DNA of 64,000 bases from an uncultured Clostridium sp. (GTDB lineage: Bacteria > Bacillota > Clostridia > TANB77 > CAG-508): positions 1 through 64,000 of the forward strand of contig URZW01000007.1 in the NCBI GenBank assembly GCA_900552555.1, read 5' to 3'. A program made the position numbers and the translations under genes. The notes under the pieces were generated by a model. The model saw only the letters and a program-made list of their open reading frames with translations. It was not told where the DNA came from and ran no database searches. Shown here piece after piece: positions 52,480 through 61,116 of this stretch. Each line of letters starts with the position of its first letter. Position 1 is the first letter of the stretch.

Positions 52480-52540
52480 ATTTAAATTTGGAAAAATTGT
52501 TATTTGGCTTATACCAAATGGCGATTATTTTTCAAATTTC
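52480..52540. repeat. Palindromic element, family D, copy 1
   Basis: AATTTGGAAAAA-TTG-TTATTTGGC facing GGCGATTATTTTTCAAATT, about 58 bp, between khpA and rimM. A related palindrome lies at 54560-54617. Confidence 0.55.
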
Positions 52541-52770
52541 TAATCAATAAATTCTACAGAAACTTTCTTATGTTCTCTAGCACCAACTGATTTTGCAACA
52601 GTTCTTATAGATTTTGCAAGTCTTCCTTGTTTACCAATTACTCTACCCATATCTTCATTTGCAACTTTTACTTCAAATACTACAGATTTTTCATCTTGTT
52701 TTTCAGTTATTTCAACTGCATCTTTGTTATCAACAAGATTTAAAATTATAGTTTCAATAATTTCTTTCAT
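52540..52770 (-). CDS. khpA: KH-domain RNA-binding protein
   Basis: 76 residues, a single KH domain with GxxG loop: VANEDMGRVIGKQGRLAKSIRTVAKSVG. KhpA (YlqC) pairs with KhpB and influences cell division and small RNAs in Firmicutes. Between rpsP and rimM as usual. Confidence 0.92.
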   Translation of the reverse strand: MKEIIETIILNLVDNKDAVEITEKQDEKSVVFEVKVANEDMGRVIGKQGRLAKSIRTVAKSVGAREHKKVSVEFID

Positions 52771-52835
52771 AGCTTAATATCCTTTCACTACGTTTCAATT
52801 TGTTATTACATTAAATTCTAATAACAATAACAAAA

Positions 52836-53072
52836 TTATTTTGCTGCATTTTCGATTAATTTTTTAACAGTATCTGTTGGTTTTGCACCATTTTTAATCC
52901 ATTGTGCAACTTTTTCTTGATCTAAAACTATTGTAGATGGTTCTGTCATTGGGTTGTATGTTCCTATTTTTTCGATTATTTTACCATCTCTTGGAAATTT
53001 AGAATCAGCAACTACTATATGATAGAAAGGAGCTTTTTTCTTTCCTTCTCTTTGTAATCTGATTTTTACCAT
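52836..53072 (-). CDS. rpsP: 30S ribosomal protein S16
   Basis: 78 residues: [41 protein letters not shown] is diagnostic. AGGAGGTGA precedes ATG. A family B repeat lies immediately upstream, between ffh and rpsP. Confidence 0.97.
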   Translation of the reverse strand: MVKIRLQREGKKKAPFYHIVVADSKFPRDGKIIEKIGTYNPMTEPSTIVLDQEKVAQWIKNGAKPTDTVKKLIENAAK

Positions 53073-53088
53073 TTTAATTTCACCTCCT

Positions 53089-53142
53089 GGGATTGAGGGA
53101 CGTTCCTTAAAATCCCCTTTTAAAGGGATTGTGGGACAGTCC
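53089..53142 (+). repeat. REP-like element, family B, copy 4
   Basis: GGGATTGAGGGACG, TTCCTTAAAATCCCC, AAAGGGATTGTGGG, ACAGTCC. It abuts the ribosome binding site of rpsP (CACCTCC complement at 53081-53087) within the ffh-rpsP operon. Confidence 0.85.
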
Positions 53143-53176
53143 TCTAATTTTTTATATAAACTTAAAAAGTTAATAA

Positions 53177-54526
53177 CTATATTTTAAAATTTTTCAAAGC
53201 ATTTTCATCAATACCATTCATAAATTTTTTCATTCCACCTTTACTCTTCATTTGCTTCATCATTTTTTGTGTCATTTCATAAGATTTAATGAATTTATTT
53301 ATATCTTGTACTGTTGTTCCACTACCCTTTGCAATTCTAATTCTTCTACTTGCATTTAAAAGTTTTGTATTTCTTTTTTCCTTAGAAGTCATAGAACATA
53401 TAATTGCTTCAATTTTCCCAAATTCCTTGTCATCAACTTTGATATCTTTAAATTGATTCATACCAGGAATTAGTTTTAATAATGATGAAAAAGAACCCAT
53501 TTTTTTCATTTGTCTGATTTGAGCCAAATAATCATCTAAATCTAACTCACTCTTTCTCATCTTTTTTTCTAATTTTTCAGCTTCTTCTAAATCAAAAGCC
53601 TCTTCTGCTTTTTCTATAACTGCTAAAATGTCACCCATTCCTAAAATTCTTGATGCCATTCTATCTGGATGGAAAACTTCTATATCACTCATTTTCTCAC
53701 CAGTTGCAGCAAATTTTATCGGCCTACCAGTAACTTTTTTAACTGAAAGTGCCGCACCACCACGAGTATCACCATCTAACTTTGTTAGAACAATTCCATC
53801 TATTCCAACTTTTTCGTTAAATGTTTCTGCAACATTTACTGCCTCTTGACCAGTCATAGAATCTACAACTAATAGTATTTCGTGAGGTTTTACACTCTTT
53901 TTAACATTTTGTAATTCTTCCATTAACTGCTCGTCTATTTGTAAACGTCCAGCCGTATCTAGAATAATTACATCATTCAATTTTGACATTGCCACATTTA
54001 TTGCTTGTTTTGCAATATGTACAACATCTTTTGATTGTTCATTTGCATATACAGGGATATTTAATTGTGCTCCAACAACTTGTAATTGCTTGATAGCTGC
54101 CGGTCTATAAACATCACATGCAACTAATAATGGCTTTTTACCTTGTTTTCTAAATAAATTTGCAAGTTTTCCAGATGTAGTTGTTTTACCTGAACCTTGA
54201 AGTCCAACCATCATTATTATTGTTGGTGGATTTGGTGAAAAATTGACTTTGCTTTCTGTTCCACCTAAAAGTTCAACTAACTCATCTTTAACTATTTTTA
54301 CAACTTGTTGTCCCGGAGTTAATGATTTTAAAACATCTTGCCCCAAAGCTTTTTCTTGAATATTTGATATAAATTCTTTTACGATTTTATAGTTTACATC
54401 CGCTTCTAATAATGCAAGTTTGACCTCTCTTAGCATTTCTTTTAAGTCAGAGTCTGTAATTCTTGCCTTACCTTTAAATTTTCTTGTTATTTCTTGCAAT
54501 CTAGAAGATAATCCTTCAAAAGCCAT
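53177..54526 (-). CDS. ffh: Signal recognition particle protein
   Basis: 449 residues: N-domain (1-85), GTPase G-domain with [49 protein letters not shown], and M-domain with the RNA-binding helix-turn-helix ([25 protein letters not shown]) and a Met-rich C-terminus ([19 protein letters not shown]). Targets membrane proteins co-translationally with FtsY. Confidence 0.97.
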   Translation of the reverse strand: MAFEGLSSRLQEITRKFKGKARITDSDLKEMLREVKLALLEADVNYKIVKEFISNIQEKALGQDVLKSLTPGQQVVKIVKDELVELLGGTESKVNFSPNPPTIIMMVGLQGSGKTTTSGKLANLFRKQGKKPLLVACDVYRPAAIKQLQVVGAQLNIPVYANEQSKDVVHIAKQAINVAMSKLNDVIILDTAGRLQIDEQLMEELQNVKKSVKPHEILLVVDSMTGQEAVNVAETFNEKVGIDGIVLTKLDGDTRGGAALSVKKVTGRPIKFAATGEKMSDIEVFHPDRMASRILGMGDILAVIEKAEEAFDLEEAEKLEKKMRKSELDLDDYLAQIRQMKKMGSFSSLLKLIPGMNQFKDIKVDDKEFGKIEAIICSMTSKEKRNTKLLNASRRIRIAKGSGTTVQDINKFIKSYEMTQKMMKQMKSKGGMKKFMNGIDENALKNFKI

Positions 54527-54559
54527 AAGTTTTTTTCATTCCTTCCTAGTTTTAATTAA

Positions 54560-54617
54560 TTTGGAAAAGAATCATTATTTGGCTAGATACAACGCCAAAT
54601 GATAATTATTTTTCAAA
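54560..54617. repeat. Palindromic element, family D, copy 2
   Basis: AATTTGGAAAAGAATCATTATTTGGC facing GCCAAATGATAATTATTTTTCAAATT (near-perfect arms) between ylxM and ffh, resembling 52480-52540. Confidence 0.6.
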
Positions 54618-54965
54618 TTATACTAAACAATTTAATTCTTTTTTTACACTCTCTAAAATTTGAGCAACCTTTTTATCAGATGAAGTTTTTTCTATTTTTG
54701 TTAGTTCTGATAGTACATGCTCTATTGTTTTTTCTTGATTCGACATCCTTTTCATAAATAACAACTTCTCTTCGTATTCGAAAAGCTTTTTCTCCCCTTT
54801 CTTTATTATGTCTCTAACAGCTTGCCTTGTTATTTGGTTGTTTTCTGCTATTTCTGATAGTGACAAGTCATTATTGTAGTAGTCATTTAAGAAGTCAAAT
54901 TGTTTTTGGGTTAACAATTTTCCATATAAATCACACAATATACTTATTTCTACGTTTTTTTCCAT
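54618..54965 (-). CDS. ylxM: SRP-associated helix-turn-helix protein YlxM
   Basis: 115 residues, UPF0122 family: LYGKLLTQKQFDFLNDYYNNDLSLSEIAENNQITRQAVRDIIKKGEKKL, a sigma-factor-region-4-like helix-turn-helix. It stimulates the SRP GTPase cycle in some species. First gene of the block. Confidence 0.94.
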   Translation of the reverse strand: MEKNVEISILCDLYGKLLTQKQFDFLNDYYNNDLSLSEIAENNQITRQAVRDIIKKGEKKLFEYEEKLLFMKRMSNQEKTIEHVLSELTKIEKTSSDKKVAQILESVKKELNCLV

Positions 54966-55134
54966 AATAACTACCCTCTTTTTTGTAATGCTATTATACT
55001 TTACACTATTTTTGTGTATTTGTCAAGGGTTTTGCACAATTTTTTCAATATTCATTACTATATTTGTTACAATTCACAGTATAACAAAAATATATTACAT
55101 TACACTTTTTTTCTGTAGATATGCTTTTTTTTAG

Positions 55135-55163
55135 TTGACAAATTATGTAAAGTACTGTACAAT
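55135..55163 (+). promoter_or_regulatory. Sigma-A promoter
   Basis: TTGACA (55135-55140), 17-bp spacer, TACAAT (55158-55163): near-consensus, starting a leader of about 75 nt before the gene at 55246. Confidence 0.85.
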
Positions 55164-55202
55164 ATGTTTATATATTTTTTGTTACCCAAAAAGTTTTTTA
55201 AT

Positions 55203-55241
55203 CTTGGAGGGTAAAACCTCCAAGCAAATAAAAGGAGGTTT
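55203..55241 (+). promoter_or_regulatory. Possible two-state leader over the ribosome binding site
   Basis: CTTGGAGG (55203-55210) pairs perfectly with CCTCCAAG (55217-55224), but AAACCTCC (55214-55221) is also the exact complement of GGAGGTTT (55234-55241), which is the ribosome binding site of the next gene. The two pairings share CCTCC and exclude each other: the first frees the site, the second hides it. Confidence 0.6.
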
Positions 55242-55245
55242 CCAA

Positions 55246-55593
55246 ATGAATCTTTTACCAATAATACAAATTGCAAATTTAAACGAAAGGTATGAAAATC
55301 CAAGTACTGAAGAACGCTTAAAAAATATTCATGAAATTCCAAATATTTTTAAAAGACATTGCAAATTATGCAATTCAAAACCAGAAAAAATTTGGAAAAC
55401 AGTAAGATGGGGTTATATCATTGGAGATACCGTTAACATTTACTATTGTAAAAAGTGCTTACAAACCAAAGAAGATGTGTTATATGAAATTGATACTGAT
55501 GAATCACAAATGGGTATAGCTTTTTGTGATTCACCCATAGGCATAGAAAAATTGGATTATTCCAGAAGCACACTTCCACCAATTGATGAATAA
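55246..55593 (+). CDS. Small four-cysteine protein
   Basis: 115 residues from ATG 55246 (AAAGGAGG upstream); upstream codons in the longer frame overlap the promoter. Two Cys pairs, CKLC and CKKC, about 37 residues apart fit one zinc ribbon. The N-terminus (LLPIIQIANLNERYENP) and the acidic tail (DESQMGIAFCDSPIGIEKL) are of unknown role. Its own promoter, structured leader and terminator suggest a regulated single gene. Confidence 0.7.
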   Translation: MNLLPIIQIANLNERYENPSTEERLKNIHEIPNIFKRHCKLCNSKPEKIWKTVRWGYIIGDTVNIYYCKKCLQTKEDVLYEIDTDESQMGIAFCDSPIGIEKLDYSRSTLPPIDE

Positions 55594-55623
55594 CTTTTTA
55601 TCTAAATGCAAATTGTATAGTGT

Positions 55624-55674
55624 AAAATTAATATAGAACAATCATTTTATTTATGATTGTTCTATATTAATTTT
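55624..55674. terminator. Bidirectional terminator
   Basis: The perfect 22-bp stem AAAATTAATATAGAACAATC.. and complement, loop TTTATTT, between the zinc-ribbon gene and the convergent SDR gene. Confidence 0.85.
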
Positions 55675-55699
55675 AGAGTTATACCTTACAATTATAATG

Positions 55700-56461
55700 C
55701 TATTTTTCTAATTTTCTTTTTTGTACTCTATAAGTAATTTTCGCAACAAAACTACTAGGCACAAAATGACTAAAGAAAATACCCAACTTTACATCAAAAC
55801 CAGGTACAATATAAAATTTTCCCTTAAGCAATTCCTTTATTGCAAAATTAGCCACACTATAACTATTAGCCTCTCTCATATGAAACCTAACATTTGCAAC
55901 ATTATTAAAATTAGTATTTACTGGACCTGGACATAAAATACTAATTTGAACATTAGACTTTTCCTTTTTTAATTCTTCTCTAATAGATTCCGAAAGTCTT
56001 ACAACATACGCCTTTGTTGAATAATAAGTTGCCATTAATGGTCCTGGCATAAAACCTGCAATTGATGCAACATTTAAAATTTTACCACTATTTTTTGCTT
56101 TCATATCAACTAAATATAATTTTGTTAAAATATGATATGCAATAATATTTGTTTTTATCATTGTCAATTCCTTGTTTAAATCTGTATGCGTAAAGTTTCC
56201 ACAATCCCCAAAACCCGCATTATTGATTAAGATATCCACATCTTTTACACTTTTGTGCAAATCTTTACAATTCTGTTCTATTGATAAATCCATTGATATC
56301 ACTTGAGTTTCTATATCATTTTCTTTTCGCAATTCTTCTGCTAATTCATTTAATTTTAGTTCATCTCTTGCAACTAATACTAAATTATATCCTTTTTTTG
56401 CTAATACTCTCGCCATATCTCTTCCTATTCCAGAAGATGCTCCTGTTATTAACGCTTTCAT
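55700..56461 (-). CDS. Short-chain dehydrogenase/reductase
   Basis: 253 residues, classical SDR: cofactor loop TGASSGIGRDMA, NNAGFG, catalytic Ser in LNVASIAGFMPG, YxxxK in YYSTKAYVV, and LCPGPVNTNF. The Arg/Asp pattern after the second strand (VARDELKL) points to NADP(H). Members similar to DltE-like SDRs; substrate unknown. Next to the HAD gene, 16 nt apart, possibly an operon. Confidence 0.9.
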   Translation of the reverse strand: MKALITGASSGIGRDMARVLAKKGYNLVLVARDELKLNELAEELRKENDIETQVISMDLSIEQNCKDLHKSVKDVDILINNAGFGDCGNFTHTDLNKELTMIKTNIIAYHILTKLYLVDMKAKNSGKILNVASIAGFMPGPLMATYYSTKAYVVRLSESIREELKKEKSNVQISILCPGPVNTNFNNVANVRFHMREANSYSVANFAIKELLKGKFYIVPGFDVKLGIFFSHFVPSSFVAKITYRVQKRKLEK

Positions 56462-56477
56462 AACCTTCCCCCATTTT

Positions 56478-57140
56478 TTATACTATATTCAAAATCTCAT
56501 TCATTGATTCTATCTTATAATCAGGTTCCATAAGAACTGTTTCTTTTTTCTTCCATTTGTTATCTATTTTTTGCTCATACCAAACAGTTTTTACACCTAG
56601 TATCTTTACCCCTAACAAATCTTCTAATAATTCATCACTAACAAAAACAATATTATTATACTCTTCTTTTGGAATATCTTCAAAAGCCTTCATATACACT
56701 TTCAAATTATGTTTTCTTTCTTTAACCTCTTCAGAAATAACTATTTTATTAAAATATTTTTTTATTCCTTCACGTTCCAAAATATATTCTACATTTCTAA
56801 TTGAATTGTTACTTATAATTCCCAAATAATATCCTTGTTCATATAATTTAATAATTGTATCTTTTGTTTCTTCATCTAAAATATGAGATTCCAATAATAA
56901 CATATCAATTTTTTCTAAATCTTCTTCAGATATATTCAAAATTAATGATAAATCTTTATAAATTTCTTTTTCTGTAACTTTTCCTAGAGAATTTAAAATT
57001 TGATAATTTTTCCATTTTCTAAATATATCATCCCATTTTAAATTATATTTTACTAATATTGAATTGATTTCACTATCAACATTTTTAAATTTATTAATCA
57101 AAGTATATCCCCAGTCAAAAAAAATATATTTATATTTCAT
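56478..57140 (-). CDS. HAD-superfamily hydrolase
   Basis: 220 residues: motif I FFDWGYTLI (nucleophile Asp, but the second Asp of DxD replaced by Gly), motif II IISNNS, motif III lysine in VKERKHNLKVY and acidic motif IV VSDELLEDLLG. A helical cap lies between about 15 and 85. The altered motif I weakens a simple phosphatase assignment; the substrate is unknown. Upstream of the SDR gene. Confidence 0.85.
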   Translation of the reverse strand: MKYKYIFFDWGYTLINKFKNVDSEINSILVKYNLKWDDIFRKWKNYQILNSLGKVTEKEIYKDLSLILNISEEDLEKIDMLLLESHILDEETKDTIIKLYEQGYYLGIISNNSIRNVEYILEREGIKKYFNKIVISEEVKERKHNLKVYMKAFEDIPKEEYNNIVFVSDELLEDLLGVKILGVKTVWYEQKIDNKWKKKETVLMEPDYKIESMNEILNIV

Positions 57141-57312
57141 AATTATTATCCTCTCTTTTAACCAAATTATAATAAACCATAACTATATATTAATCGTTTT
57201 TCAAAAAAAATAACAATAATAGTACTGTCTCAATTGACTTTATTATATCAAAAATATTGTTCCTAAACAATAAACTTTATAAAATATTGTTTTATCGACC
57301 TCAGTAAGCCAA

Positions 57313-57358
57313 TTAAAAACAGACTATAAAATGTATCTATATTACATCTTATAGTCCT
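57313..57358 (-). terminator. Terminator of the OapA-like gene
   Basis: On the minus strand GACTATAAGATGTA / TACATTTTATAGTC forms a stem followed by TGTTTTT, just after the stop at 57373. Confidence 0.75.
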
Positions 57359-57372
57359 TTTTATTAAATAAT

Positions 57373-57918
57373 CTATTTTTTACTAAATTTATTTAAAACA
57401 ATACCAACTTTATGCACAATTTCAGTAGACTTTTTATTAGCAATATCCTTGCCAAAAGCCTTACCACTAACTGTAAAAGCTGACACTAAAGCACTCAAAA
57501 CAAACTGAATATTAAAAGGCAAATTCATTTGAGTTGAAATCTTTATAGAAATCAATGCACTTATAGAACCACTTAATACACCACAAATATCACCAATAAC
57601 GTCTGCACAAATATTTGCAACCTTTGGGGCATTTTTGATTAATTTAATTGAATCTTTTGAACCTTTTACTTTTTTGGTTGCTTTTGCATGAAATTCCTCT
57701 TCATTAGCAACTGTAACCGCTACACCTATAATATCAAAAAATATTCCTAAAAATACTACTAATACCAATATTAAAAGTGCAGGTATCAAGCTTAAATTTG
57801 ATACTCCATTTGTTGATACATATGCAAATATCATTGATAAAATAAATGTCATTATAAATGATTGTATAACCCATTTCATATTCGAGTGTTCCTTTTTACT
57901 TTCTTGATTCTTTTTCAT
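57373..57918 (-). CDS. OapA-like membrane protein (OLE RNA partner)
   Basis: 181 residues with four predicted spans: WVIQSFIMTFILSMIFAYV, LIPALLILVLVVFLGIFFDIIGVAV, then a loop NEEEFHAKATKKVKGSKDSIKLIKNAPKVANI, and GDICGVLSGSISALISIKI with FVLSALVSAFTVSGKA. The layout and the FFDIIGVAVTVANEEEFHAKA stretch resemble the CNNM/DUF21 part of magnesium transporters. Size, topology and position 140 bp downstream of a ~614-nt structured RNA on the same strand match OapA, the membrane protein that binds OLE RNA. Assignment depends on that context. Confidence 0.78.
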   Translation of the reverse strand: MKKNQESKKEHSNMKWVIQSFIMTFILSMIFAYVSTNGVSNLSLIPALLILVLVVFLGIFFDIIGVAVTVANEEEFHAKATKKVKGSKDSIKLIKNAPKVANICADVIGDICGVLSGSISALISIKISTQMNLPFNIQFVLSALVSAFTVSGKAFGKDIANKKSTEIVHKVGIVLNKFSKK

Positions 57919-57962
57919 TAATTATTTTTCCCTCTTTCTTGCTATTTATTAATTATTTTATG

Positions 57963-58029
57963 CTTATCATATATTCACATACGGAAGACCCTATGCATCA
58001 TTTTTTCTAAAATATTAATATATGATAAG
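57963..58029. repeat. Inverted repeat, possible relative of 59610
   Basis: CTTATCATATATT facing AATATATGATAAG, with AGACCCTATGC between. The inner CTATGC/AGACC resembles the centre of the element at 59610-59694. Confidence 0.4.
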
Positions 58030-58057
58030 TCCCAAATAAAAACTATAAATATAAAAT

Positions 58058-58671
58058 TAAAACAAGCACTAAGGCTTGCCATTAATTTCTAAATTAAAAT
58101 ATAGATGGTAAAAATCTAAGTAAATTTTACGGTTTAGGTCTGGTTGAATTTCTCTACTTCCCGCTTAGCATTACTGCTAGAACCGTTTCCGTTTAAGGGA
58201 ACCAGCTAAATTTATTTTAGCCACCAGATCGCCACTCAAATCCGTACCTTAATCCCCAGATTTTCAAGCTTTTGATAAAGCAAACATTCTAGAAGTTTTC
58301 CTTGACATACTTTTGCAAACTTACTAGTCTTTTTTGCAAGTATAATTTCATAATCCAGAATAAAAATTATTTGGCCGAACAATTTTCATTCCCGTCAAAT
58401 TAATCCCAATACACTCACTCGAGACAGGCTACACTATGTATTTTGTGTCTTGGCACTCAACATAGGTTTAACTTAAATTTTTCTATTTAAGCCTCCGCGA
58501 AACTAGGGAATCACATATATGCCATTATATATTACCCTAACCCCTTTACTCCCTGGTTACACACAAAACTGGCATTTCGCGCACAAACAAGAAACTTCAA
58601 CGATGTGCCCTTTAGTGGATTTTTAGCCCCACCCTCGTAAGTTTAAGTACGACTAGAATAATGCACCATCA
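58058..58671 (-). ncRNA. OLE RNA (ornate large extremophilic RNA)
   Basis: About 614 nt without a reading frame, GC-richer than its surroundings, with many pairable blocks. Read on the minus strand: GAGGGTGGGGCTAAAAATCC near the 5' end, ATCGTTGAAG, GCCTGTCTCGAGTGAG, GGGGATTAAGGTACGG, GATCTGGTGGCTAAAA...TTTAGCTGGTTCCC (paired) and GGTTCTAGCAGTAATGC. It starts at a promoter and ends in CAAGC-CTTAGT-GCTTG plus T-rich sequence. Size, strand and an adjacent OapA-like gene match OLE RNA. Not RNase P: its conserved core sequences are absent. Confidence 0.8.
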
Positions 58672-58677
58672 ATTAAT

Positions 58678-58706
58678 ATTATAACTTATTTCTAGAAATA
58701 TTCCAA
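58678..58706 (-). promoter_or_regulatory. Promoter of the OLE RNA
   Basis: On the minus strand TTGGAA (complement of 58701-58706), 17-bp spacer, TATAAT (complement of 58678-58683), placing the RNA start near 58671. Confidence 0.75.
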
Positions 58707-58841
58707 TTTCTTTTAAATCTTTTCTTTAACTTTTAATGTATTTGTAGATTATATTTTTGTTATTTATGTTGTTTTTTCTTAAATTATCTCTATAAATCTC
58801 ACTTTATCTTAATTTTACGCATATTAATAATTCATATATAA

Positions 58842-59417
58842 TTAATATTTCAAAAATTCCCTTAATTCCTTTTTAGTATCTTCCAAATCTTTATCATTTG
58901 CTATATTTAAAACATTAATATTATGATATTTTTTCTTTATTTCATCAGCCATTTCAATATAAACTCTTTGTTGTTTTATACTATTTTCTGCTTTAAATTC
59001 AGCACCTTTAAAAACAGCCTTTCCATCTCTTTTCAATCTTTCAATATACTCATTTTCATTTTCCAAATACAATGTTATATAATATATTTCAAAATCCAAA
59101 TTAGCAAATTTATTTAATAACTTTTCATAAACATCTGTAAATGAATATTCCTTTATTCCAAGTCTGCAATAATTTTCTTCTGTAAAAAAAGTCCTATCAA
59201 AAATCAAATTAATACTTTTATTTTCCATTTTTTTCATATATTCAAGTAAGTCAAAATACATATCTTCAGCTTTTTTCTTTCCTGTTACTGTGCTATCTGC
59301 TGTTCCACATAATCTATATAAATTTGAATATGGTAATGTATGTCTTAAAAAATCTGTTATTGTTGTTTTTCCTGCTCCTTGTGGTCCTTCTACTACTATA
59401 ATTTTTGAATTTGCCAT
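58842..59417 (-). CDS. Thymidylate kinase-like (d)NMP or nucleoside kinase
   Basis: 191 residues from ATG 59417 (GGAAGGAAAAGAG upstream). P-loop VVEGPQGAGKTTITDFL, FDRTFFTEENYCRLG (DRT/DRY-type motif), and a lid with ERLKRDGKAVFKG. It resembles deoxynucleoside kinase/thymidylate kinase proteins; the specific substrate cannot be read. The out-of-frame upstream codons belong to another small gene. Confidence 0.8.
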   Translation of the reverse strand: MANSKIIVVEGPQGAGKTTITDFLRHTLPYSNLYRLCGTADSTVTGKKKAEDMYFDLLEYMKKMENKSINLIFDRTFFTEENYCRLGIKEYSFTDVYEKLLNKFANLDFEIYYITLYLENENEYIERLKRDGKAVFKGAEFKAENSIKQQRVYIEMADEIKKKYHNINVLNIANDKDLEDTKKELREFLKY

Positions 59418-59418
59418 T

Positions 59419-59547
59419 TTACTCTTTTCCTTCCTTTTTTGTATCTTCTGTTTCTTCGTTCTCTGTATCATTTTCTAACATTTTATTAATTGAATTCATT
59501 ATATCATCCATATTATCATCAAAATCGTCTTTTACTAAATTAAACAT
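59419..59547 (-). CDS. Small acidic protein, 42 aa
   Basis: ATG 59547 with AAAGGAG about 9-10 nt upstream; 42 codons: MFNLVKDDFDDNMDDIMNS, then a Met/Leu helix and an acidic/Lys tail (TENEETEDTKKEGKE). The stop TAA is one base before the ATG of the kinase gene, and its last codons serve as the kinase ribosome binding site, so the two are coupled. Too short for most gene finders. Function unknown. Confidence 0.7.
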   Translation of the reverse strand: MFNLVKDDFDDNMDDIMNSINKMLENDTENEETEDTKKEGKE

Positions 59548-59609
59548 TTCAAAAAACTCCTTTCATTATTCTGTTACAATTCATTAAGAATTTTTATAAA
59601 TTCCTTTGA

Positions 59610-59694
59610 ATGTTGATATATTAATATTTTGCAGTAAAAGCCCTATAGGTAGACCACAACTATATTTTTTTCAAAAAATATTAATATATCAACA
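59610..59694. repeat. 85-bp element with perfect 20-bp inverted ends
   Basis: TGTTGATATATTAATATTTT (59610-59629) and its exact complement (59675-59694) flank 45 bp including AAAGCCCTATAGGTAGACC. It lies in the 282-bp intergenic space between the small acidic gene and dgt. Probably a small MITE or a strong hairpin. Confidence 0.65.
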
Positions 59695-59829
59695 TTTTAT
59701 ATAACTAACACTTATATATTACTTAACCATAACTTATTATACTATTTTATATTTTTGATTTCAATAAATTTATAGATTTTTATCAACATTTGTAGTAAAA
59801 TATAATTACAAATTTCAAAGGAGGTCAAA

Positions 59830-61035
59830 ATGAAAAAATTCGAAAAATATTCAACAACACCAGAAAATCCAAACTGGGAAAAATCCATCAAAAGAGAAAC
59901 ACCTCTATACTCAAGAAATAATGACATAAGAAATGAATTTGAAAGAGACTACACAAGAATAATACACAGCAATGCATACAGAAGATTAAAACACAAAACA
60001 CAAGTATTCTTTTCACCAGAAAATGACCACATATGCACAAGAATTGAACATGTAACACATGTAGAATCAATAAGTTACACAATTGCAAAATACTTAGGGT
60101 TAAACACAGAGCTTACAAAAGCAATCTCAGTTGCACACGATATCGGCCACAGTCCATTTGGGCATGAAGGAGAGAGAATATTATCTGAAATTTCCAAAAG
60201 AGATTTAGGCTATCCATTTTGGCATGAGAAAAATGGACTAGAATTTGTCGATAATATTGAACTTTTAGAAGATAACAGCAAACACATGCAAAATCTTGAT
60301 TTAACATATGCAGTAAGAGATGGTATCATTTCTCATTGTGGAGAAATTGATGAAAATTGTGTGCGTCCTAGAACAGAATATATTGATTTAACAGATTACA
60401 CATATCCAAATCAGTATGCTCCATACACTTGGGAAGGCTGTGTTGTTAAAATATCAGATAAAATTTCTTACATCTGCCGTGATATAGAAGATGCTATAAC
60501 ATTAGGAATTTTAGATGAACATGTTGATGAACTTTTCTCTTTGCTAAATATAACATCAAATAATGAACAAATAAATAATACTATTATAATTAACAATTTA
60601 ATACACGATTTATGTGATAATTCATCACCAGAAAAAGGTTTATGTTTTTCTAAAGCGGCCTTAGATTTATTAGATAAAATTAAGGAATTTAATTATAAAA
60701 ATATCTATTCTTGCAATAGAATTAAACCTTCAACAAGATATTTTAACTTAGTTATTAATGAAATTTACAATCTATTAAAATCTGTTTATGATGGTTCTGA
60801 TACATTAAATAATTTAAAAAATTTAAGTATTACATACCCAAAACTAGGAAATGGTTTTATTAATTTTATTTCTAATTATTATAATTTTGGAAATAGAGAG
60901 AGTTTAAAATTAAAAAACAAAGTTTTATTTTCTATTGATAATGAGAAAGATTTCTATAGAGCTATTATTTGCTATATTTCTGGTATGACTGATAATTTTG
61001 TTATAGAAATTTACAATGAAATTATACATTTTTAA
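59830..61035 (+). CDS. dgt: Deoxyguanosinetriphosphate triphosphohydrolase-like protein
   Basis: 401 residues. HD-domain dNTPase: FERDYTRIIHSNAYRRLKHKTQVFF, TRIEHVTHVESI (His), AHDIGHSPFGHEGE (His-Asp), GIISHCGEI and KISDKISYICRDIEDAI (distal Asp). It converts dNTPs to nucleosides and triphosphate; the short form without the C-terminal extension is common in Firmicutes. AAAGGAGG precedes ATG. A family B repeat follows the stop. Confidence 0.92.
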   Translation: MKKFEKYSTTPENPNWEKSIKRETPLYSRNNDIRNEFERDYTRIIHSNAYRRLKHKTQVFFSPENDHICTRIEHVTHVESISYTIAKYLGLNTELTKAISVAHDIGHSPFGHEGERILSEISKRDLGYPFWHEKNGLEFVDNIELLEDNSKHMQNLDLTYAVRDGIISHCGEIDENCVRPRTEYIDLTDYTYPNQYAPYTWEGCVVKISDKISYICRDIEDAITLGILDEHVDELFSLLNITSNNEQINNTIIINNLIHDLCDNSSPEKGLCFSKAALDLLDKIKEFNYKNIYSCNRIKPSTRYFNLVINEIYNLLKSVYDGSDTLNNLKNLSITYPKLGNGFINFISNYYNFGNRESLKLKNKVLFSIDNEKDFYRAIICYISGMTDNFVIEIYNEIIHF

Positions 61036-61044
61036 ATATTTTAA

Positions 61045-61099
61045 GGAGTGTCCCCAAATCCCTAAAAAAAGGGATTTTAAGGAACGTCCCTAAATCCCT
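61045..61099 (-). repeat. REP-like element, family B, copy 5
   Basis: GGAGTGTCCCCAAATCCCT, AGGGATTTTAAGGAACG, TCCCTAAATCCCT: the inverse of the layout at 13291. Between dgt and the phosphoesterase gene. Confidence 0.85.
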
Positions 61100-61116
61100 A
61101 AAAAGGAGGTATCTAA

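Noticed and set aside
58058..58671. RNase P RNA or 6S RNA at the large non-coding region
   Set aside because: The conserved RNase P core motifs are absent and the length is too large for 6S; an OapA-like gene next door fits OLE RNA.
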